This document shows positions 59,512 to 64,000 of a DNA stretch of 64,000 nt, piece by piece (position 1 is the first letter of the stretch; each line of letters opens with the position of its first letter). Source of the stretch: Neisseria dentiae. GTDB lineage: Bacteria > Pseudomonadota > Gammaproteobacteria > Burkholderiales > Neisseriaceae. The notes under the pieces are model-generated. The model made no database searches. It was given only the letters and a program-made list of their open reading frames with translations, and was not told the origin of the DNA. A program made the translations under genes and the position numbers. The stretch lies in contig NZ_JANIKQ010000013.1 in NCBI RefSeq assembly GCF_024580525.1, forward strand, positions 20,422 through 84,421. The letters are read 5' to 3'.

Positions 59512-60390
59512 TTAAATCCTGCGGCTGCCGTCGAGCAGTTTTTGCAGGTATTGGCCGTAGCCGGTTTTGGCCAGCGGCTGAATGCAGGCTTCGAGCTGTT
59601 CGGCGGTCAGCCAGCCTTTTTTAAAGGCGATTTCTTCCAGGCAGGCCACTTTCAGGCCCTGGCGGCTTTCGATGGTGTGCACGAAATGGGCGGCTTCGAG
59701 CAGGCTGTCGTGGGTGCCGGTGTCGAGCCAGGCAAAGCCGCGGCCGAGCAGCTCTACGTTCAGACGGCCTTGGGCGAGATAAGTTTGGTTGACATCGGTG
59801 ATTTCCAGCTCGCCGCGCGGCGAGGGTTTGATTTGTTTGGCGATTTGGACGACATCGTTGTCGTAGAAATACAGGCCGGTAACGGCGTAGTTGGATTTGG
59901 GTTTGGCGGGTTTTTCTTCGATGGAAACGGCTTTGAAGTTTTCGTCGAACTCGACCACGCCGAAGCGTTGGGGGTCGGCCACTTGGTAGCCGAACACGGT
60001 GGCGCCGTTTTCGCGTGAGACGGCGGCCGCGAGTTTGTTGCTGAAATGTTCGCCGAAATAGATGTTGTCGCCCAGCACCAAACACACACGGTCGTTGCCG
60101 ATAAACTGTTCGCCGATAAGAAAGGCTTGCGCGAGGCCGTCGGGGCTGGGCTGGACGGCGTAGCTGATGCGGATGCCGAAGTCGCTGCCGTCGCCGAGCA
60201 GGCGTTGGTAGCCACTCATGTCTTCCGGGGTGGAGATGACCAGCACGTCGCGGATGCCGGAGAGCATCAGCACTGAGAGCGGGTAGTAGATCATGGGTTT
60301 GTCGTAAACGGGCAGCAGTTGTTTCGACACGCCTCGGGTAATCGGGTAAAGGCGGGTGCCGGAGCCGCCGGCCAGAATAATGCCTTTCAT
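59512..60390 (-). CDS. rfbA: Glucose-1-phosphate thymidylyltransferase
   Basis: RfbA (RmlA) makes dTDP-glucose. The 292-residue protein starts [20 protein letters not shown], the nucleotide-binding signature, and has [38 protein letters not shown] near 107, [19 protein letters not shown] near 160 and [17 protein letters not shown] near 218. It is separated from rfbC by 81 bp with a single DUS, and from rfbB by 97 bp that hold a widely spaced DUS pair (60422-60476). Confidence 0.95.
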   Translation of the reverse strand: MKGIILAGGSGTRLYPITRGVSKQLLPVYDKPMIYYPLSVLMLSGIRDVLVISTPEDMSGYQRLLGDGSDFGIRISYAVQPSPDGLAQAFLIGEQFIGNDRVCLVLGDNIYFGEHFSNKLAAAVSRENGATVFGYQVADPQRFGVVEFDENFKAVSIEEKPAKPKSNYAVTGLYFYDNDVVQIAKQIKPSPRGELEITDVNQTYLAQGRLNVELLGRGFAWLDTGTHDSLLEAAHFVHTIESRQGLKVACLEEIAFKKGWLTAEQLEACIQPLAKTGYGQYLQKLLDGSRRI

Positions 60391-60487
60391 GTTGTTCCTT
60401 TTCTTTATTCTTTTCGTTGTTTTTTCAGACGGCCTCGGGTATTCGAATGTTTGTGCGGTAACAGGCCGTCTGAAAACCATCTGTTTT

Positions 60488-61573
60488 TTATACCAAGCCC
60501 AAACGTTCGCCCTGATACGAACCGTCAAGCACGGCCTGCCACCAGTTTTCGTTGTCCAGATACCATTGCACGGTTTTGCGTATGCCGCTTTCAAAGGTTT
60601 CCTGCGGCTTCCAGACCAAGTCGCGTGCGATTTTGGCGGCGTCGATGGCGTAGCGCACGTCGTGGCCGGGGCGGTCGGCAACGTGGGTGATCAGTTCGGC
60701 ATACGATGCGATGCGGCCTGCCACGGCGGGGTTGTCGGCAACGGGCCGGATTTCGTCGAGAATGGCGCAGATGGTGCGCACTACGTCGATATTCTGCCGC
60801 TCGTTATGGCCGCCGATGTTGTAGCTTTCGCCGTTTTCGGCGCGGGTGAACACCGTCCACAAGGCGCGGGCGTGGTCTTCCACATAGAGCCAGTCGCGGA
60901 TTTGTTTGCCTTCGCCGTAAACGGGCAGGGGTTTGCCTGCCAAACAGTTCAGTATCATCAGCGGAATCAGCTTTTCGGGAAAGTGGTAGGGGCCGTAGTT
61001 GTTGGAGCAGTTGGTGAGCACTGCGGGCAGGCCGTAGGTGCGCTGCCAGGCGCGCACGAGGTGGTCGCTGGAGGCTTTGCTGGCCGAATAGGGGCTGCTG
61101 GGCGCGTAGGGTGTGGTTTCGGTAAACAAATCGTCGGTGCCGTGCAGGTCGCCGAACACTTCGTCGGTGGAAATGTGGTGGAAGCGGAACTGCGGCTTGT
61201 CTTGCTCGGCGAGCGTGTTCCAATATTGGCGCGCGGCTTCGAGCAGGGTGTAGGTGCCGACGATGTTGGTTTCGATAAAGGCGGCGGGGCCGGTGATGCT
61301 GCGGTCGACATGGCTTTCGGCGGCCAGATGCAGCACGCCGCGCGGCCGGTGTTCGGCAAACAGTGCATCGAGTGCGGCGCGGTCGCAGATGTCGGTGTGC
61401 GAAAACACATAGCGCGGGTTGGCGGCCACGCTTTCCAGCGATTGCAGGTTGCCTGCGTAGGTGAGTTTGTCGATGTTCACCACTTTGGCGTCGGTGTTTT
61501 CAATCAGGTGGCGGATAAGCGCGGAGCCGATAAAGCCGGCGCCGCCGGTAACGAACACGGTGTTTTTCTGCAT
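60488..61573 (-). CDS. rfbB: dTDP-glucose 4,6-dehydratase
   Basis: RfbB (RmlB) converts dTDP-glucose to dTDP-4-keto-6-deoxyglucose with bound NAD+. The 361-residue protein is an extended SDR with [20 protein letters not shown] at the start, [20 protein letters not shown] near 82, [12 protein letters not shown] near 130 and catalytic [15 protein letters not shown] near 165. It is the first gene of the rhamnose set. Whether rhamnose is used here for lipooligosaccharide, capsule or pilin glycan cannot be told, because no glycosyltransferase lies in the window. Confidence 0.95.
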   Translation of the reverse strand: MQKNTVFVTGGAGFIGSALIRHLIENTDAKVVNIDKLTYAGNLQSLESVAANPRYVFSHTDICDRAALDALFAEHRPRGVLHLAAESHVDRSITGPAAFIETNIVGTYTLLEAARQYWNTLAEQDKPQFRFHHISTDEVFGDLHGTDDLFTETTPYAPSSPYSASKASSDHLVRAWQRTYGLPAVLTNCSNNYGPYHFPEKLIPLMILNCLAGKPLPVYGEGKQIRDWLYVEDHARALWTVFTRAENGESYNIGGHNERQNIDVVRTICAILDEIRPVADNPAVAGRIASYAELITHVADRPGHDVRYAIDAAKIARDLVWKPQETFESGIRKTVQWYLDNENWWQAVLDGSYQGERLGLV

Positions 61574-61694
61574 GGATGGATTTCTGCGGTTAATGTAATC
61601 GGCGGTAATTGTATCGGCAAACGGCCAAAGCGCACAACAACCGTTTGTCGCTTAGGGTTTTTCGGCAGGGTGCTTTTCTATATACTCCTAACGT

Positions 61695-61730
61695 TTTCAG
61701 ACGGCCCCGATAATTTCAGGCCGTCTGAAA
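61695..61730 (+). repeat. Inverted DUS pair in the lemA leader
   Basis: TTTCAGACGGCC and GGCCGTCTGAAA are inverted around 12 bases. TATACT at 61681-61686 is a -10 candidate just upstream, so if used the hairpin would be at the very 5' end of the lemA transcript. Confidence 0.7.
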
Positions 61731-61763
61731 CCCTTTAAATTATTTTTTTCACGGAGACTCCCC

Positions 61764-62354
61764 ATGTTGAAAAAATGGCTGGCCATTATCGCCGTATTCA
61801 CCTCGCTGTTCGCCCTTAACGGCTGCGGCTACAACACTATGCAAACGCAAGACGAAGCGGCCAATGCGGCTTGGTCGGAAGTGCTCAACCAATACCAGCG
61901 CCGCGCCGATTTGATTCCGAACCTGGTCAACACCGTTAAAGGTTACGCCAAACACGAAGAGCAGGTGCTCACCGAAGTAACCGCTGCGCGCAGCAAAGTG
62001 GGCAGCATCCAGATGACTGCCGATGATGCCACCAACGAAGAAAAACTCAAGCAATACGCGCAGGCGCAGGGTGAATTGAGCAGCGTCCTGTCACGCCTGC
62101 TGGTGGTTTCCGAAAACTACCCGCAGCTTAAAGCCGACCAAAACTTCCGCGACCTGCAAGCCCAGCTCGAAGGCACGGAAAACCGCGTTACGCTCGCGCG
62201 CAACAACTACATCAAAGCGGTGCAGACTTATAACACCACCCTGCGCCAGTTTCCGCAAAACATCACCGCCAAAATCTTCGGCATGAAAGCGCGCCCGCAA
62301 TTTACGGTTGAAAACGAAAAAGCCGTATCCACCGCGCCCAAAGTCGAGTTTTAA
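61764..62354 (+). CDS. lemA: LemA family protein
   Basis: The 196-residue protein has an N-terminal lipoprotein-like or anchor segment (IIAVFTSLFALNGCGYNTMQ, with C at the lipobox-like NGC). The LemA helical-bundle signature follows: AANAAWSEVLNQYQRRADLI, then PNLVNTVKGYAKHE, SRLLVVSENYPQLKADQNFR near 110, and ENRVTLARNNYIKAVQTYN near 133. LemA proteins are coiled, membrane-attached proteins of unknown function. The gene is followed by two TPM-domain genes, an arrangement found in many bacteria. Confidence 0.92.
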   Translation: MLKKWLAIIAVFTSLFALNGCGYNTMQTQDEAANAAWSEVLNQYQRRADLIPNLVNTVKGYAKHEEQVLTEVTAARSKVGSIQMTADDATNEEKLKQYAQAQGELSSVLSRLLVVSENYPQLKADQNFRDLQAQLEGTENRVTLARNNYIKAVQTYNTTLRQFPQNITAKIFGMKARPQFTVENEKAVSTAPKVEF

Positions 62355-62464
62355 CGTTTGGGCCGTCTGAAAACATTTTTTGCCTGCACCGCCGGAGCAA
62401 AAGTTTTTCAGACAGCCTTACCGAGCCGGCAGGCCGTCTGAAAAAACGATTGGAAAGGAAAGCC

Positions 62465-63349
62465 ATGCAATCCGTAATACAGCGAATCGGCGTTTTCGCC
62501 GCCATGCTGCTGGCCAGCGTGTGGCTGTTTGCCGCCGAGCTTGCCGCCGTGCCCCAGCTTACCGATCCCGTGATGGATACGGCACAGATGATGCAGCCGC
62601 AGGCGCGGCAGGAACTCAACGCGCATCTGCTGCAATACAGCCGCGAAAAAGGCAGCCAGATTGTGGTGCTGACCGTGCCCAAAATCGAGCCGGAAACCCC
62701 GTTCGACTATTCCGCGCGCGTGATGGAGCAATGGAAAATCGGCCGTGAACAGCACAGCGACGGCGTGCTGCTGCTGCTCGTGCGCGACGAGCGCAAAACC
62801 CATCTGGCCGTAGGCCGCGGCCTGGAAGGCGCGATTCCCGACGTGTACGCCAAACGCATTCTCGAAGACGTTCTACGCCCCTATCTGCGCGAAGGCAAAA
62901 CCGACGAAGGCATCAGCGCCGCCGTGGTGCAGATTGAGAAACTGATTGCCGGCGAACAACTGCCGGAAGCGCAGAACGAAAGCAACGGGGAGGGCGGCGG
63001 CGACAGCCTGATTCTGCTGTTTATCCTGCCGTTTATCGCCGGCGGCTTTTTAAAAGCCATCTTCGGGCGTACGCTGGGCAGCCTGTTTACCGGCGGCGTG
63101 ATGTTTGGTGCGGCCATGCTGCTCGGCTGGGGGCTGGTAATCGGCGTGCTGGCCGCCGTGGTCGGTGCGGTGCTGGCCTTTATTATCGGCAGCGGGGCGT
63201 TTATTTCGGGAGGCGGCGGTTTTGGCGGAGGGGGCTTCGGCGGCGGTTCGCGCGGGGGCGGCGGCTGGAGCAGCGGCGGCTTCGGCGGAGGCGGTTTCAG
63301 CGGCGGCGGAGGCGGCTTCGGCGGCGGCGGCGCATCGGGAGGTTGGTAA
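62465..63349 (+). CDS. TPM-domain membrane protein with Gly-rich tail (YgcG-like)
   Basis: The 294-residue protein has a signal peptide (IGVFAAMLLASVWLFAAELA). A TPM (TLP18.3/Psb32/MOLO-1) domain follows: LTDPVMDTAQMMQPQARQEL near 35, KGSQIVVLTVPKIEPETPFD near 63, VRDERKTHLAVGRGLEGAIP near 108. Two or three membrane helices come next (LILLFILPFIAGGFL and LGWGLVIGVLAAVVGAVLAF). The last 45 residues are almost all Gly with Phe and Ser (GGGGFGGGGFGGGSRGGGGW). Such tails are usual in LemA-linked TPM proteins. The start at 62465 has an AAGGAAA ribosome site. Its stop codon overlaps the next gene (TAATG). Confidence 0.88.
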   Translation: MQSVIQRIGVFAAMLLASVWLFAAELAAVPQLTDPVMDTAQMMQPQARQELNAHLLQYSREKGSQIVVLTVPKIEPETPFDYSARVMEQWKIGREQHSDGVLLLLVRDERKTHLAVGRGLEGAIPDVYAKRILEDVLRPYLREGKTDEGISAAVVQIEKLIAGEQLPEAQNESNGEGGGDSLILLFILPFIAGGFLKAIFGRTLGSLFTGGVMFGAAMLLGWGLVIGVLAAVVGAVLAFIIGSGAFISGGGGFGGGGFGGGSRGGGGWSSGGFGGGGFSGGGGGFGGGGASGGW

Positions 63350-63858
63350 TGGAACAAAACAAATTCAAACGCTTATGGCAGCATTGGCTGCACCCGCGCG
63401 CCCGTGTCGAGCGGTATTTTCCCACCGCCGATTTACAGCGCATCAGCCGCCATATCGGCGAATCCGAGCTACATCACCAAGGGCAGATACGCTTTGTAGT
63501 TGAATCGCGCTACCCAAGCAGCGCCGTGTTGGGCGGCCTGCAACCCCGCACCCGTGCTTGGCAATGGTTCGGAGAATTAGGCGTGTGGGATGCCGAGCTT
63601 AACATCGGCGTGCTGGTGTATGTGTTGTTTGCCGACCATGCCGTCGAAGTGGCGGCCGACCGCGGCATCGCCGCCAAAGTGGGTGAAGACGAATGGCGGC
63701 ACGTTTGCGAAACCATGCGCGAAGCGTTTAAGCGCGGGGCGTTCGTAGAAGGTTTGGAAAGCGGCTTGCAGGAAGTAAACGCCATTCTAACCGCACATTT
63801 CTCGCGCAACGGCGGCACAGCCGCAGACGATTTGCCGAACGATGTGGTGATCAGATAG
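63349..63858 (+). CDS. Second TPM-domain protein
   Basis: The 169-residue protein carries a lone TPM domain: RYFPTADLQRISRHIGESEL near 23, QGQIRFVVESRYPSSAVLGG near 45, WDAELNIGVLVYVLFADHAV near 80 and VEVAADRGIAAKVGEDEWRH near 100. It lacks a signal peptide and membrane helices, so it is probably cytoplasmic, unlike the upstream paralogue. Start and stop codons of the two genes overlap (TAATG), showing coupling. The DNA from 63859 to the window end has one DUS (63918-63929) and no supported gene. Confidence 0.87.
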   Translation: MEQNKFKRLWQHWLHPRARVERYFPTADLQRISRHIGESELHHQGQIRFVVESRYPSSAVLGGLQPRTRAWQWFGELGVWDAELNIGVLVYVLFADHAVEVAADRGIAAKVGEDEWRHVCETMREAFKRGAFVEGLESGLQEVNAILTAHFSRNGGTAADDLPNDVVIR

Positions 63859-64000
63859 CAACTGTGTTGCCAACTCGTCAGTCAGCAACATCAAACACGG
63901 TTAATCAAGCGCATTGCAGGCCGTCTGAACACAGATAGTCGCGTACCCGTGCGTTCAGTATTCTCAGCAGTTTGTGCATACACGCATTGATGGCTACTTT

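Noticed and set aside
63217..63346. GC-rich repeated sequence at the 3' end of the first TPM gene as a possible tandem repeat or CRISPR-like array
   Set aside because: It is a coding Gly-rich tail with irregular codons and no repeat-spacer structure.

Overview
The window is a chromosomal segment of a Neisseria or close relative in Neisseriaceae. The main evidence is the very frequent 10-12-mer GCCGTCTGAA in its AGGCCGTCTGAA form (the AG dialect of the DNA uptake sequence, DUS), often as inverted pairs that act as terminators. Two Correia-type elements, dRS3 repeats and a Neisseria-style lipid-modified azurin (Laz) agree with this. The intact N2O reductase operon, the tandem pilin locus with a sigma-54 promoter and the AG-DUS point to a commensal or animal-associated species rather than the gonococcus or meningococcus. 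I cannot fix the species. No rRNA, tRNA, prophage, CRISPR or transposase gene was seen.

Layout. 1-4.6 kb: start of a K+/H+ antiporter gene (cut by the window edge), a DUF808 membrane protein, lnt and rpoH. 4.7-14.6 kb: a complete nosRZDFYLX operon on the minus strand preceded by laz. nosR and laz each have a textbook FNR class II promoter. 14.6-21.1 kb: NCS2 purine permease, a Correia element, dapA-bamC, a miniature inverted-repeat element, a YdeN-like hydrolase, an exonuclease III homologue and pyrE. 21.2-22.8 kb: two tandem type IV pilins, the first behind a -24/-12 promoter. 23-31.6 kb: ubiB, an NlpC/P60 peptidase, lrgAB, moaA, a double-DUF305 lipoprotein, DUF1275 and OmpA-like proteins. 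31.6-37.5 kb: recJ (with a DUS hairpin inside its coding sequence), fRMsr, a PIMT-like methyltransferase, a rhodanese, DUF4126, a PepSY protein and greB. 37.5-42.9 kb: pgi, a LacI-type regulator, an SLC45-like sugar transporter and an unknown membrane protein. 43-50.2 kb: nqrABCDEF with apbE and nqrM. 50.6-57.9 kb: xerC, cytochrome c peroxidase, gdhA, thyA, S-formylglutathione hydrolase and alaA. 58-61.6 kb: the dTDP-L-rhamnose genes rfbBACD. 61.7-63.9 kb: lemA and two TPM-domain genes.

How it fits together. Several genes serve respiration with little or no oxygen: N2O reductase and its maturation genes, the azurin electron carrier, periplasmic cytochrome c peroxidase, the Na+-pumping NADH dehydrogenase and UbiB for quinone synthesis. 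Three of these units (nosR, laz, ccp) have an FNR site at exactly the same distance from the -10 box, which ties them into one oxygen-responsive set. Most other genes are housekeeping genes. The intergenic DNA is rich in small repeats: DUS pairs, Correia elements, MITE-like elements ending in TGAGACCTTTGCAAAA, dRS3, and several palindromic families. I found no clearly new multi-gene system. The best leads are regulatory (the FNR set, the sigma-54 pilin promoter, a metal-regulator-like promoter on the DUF305 gene) and repeat-driven changes to genes (recJ, dapA).
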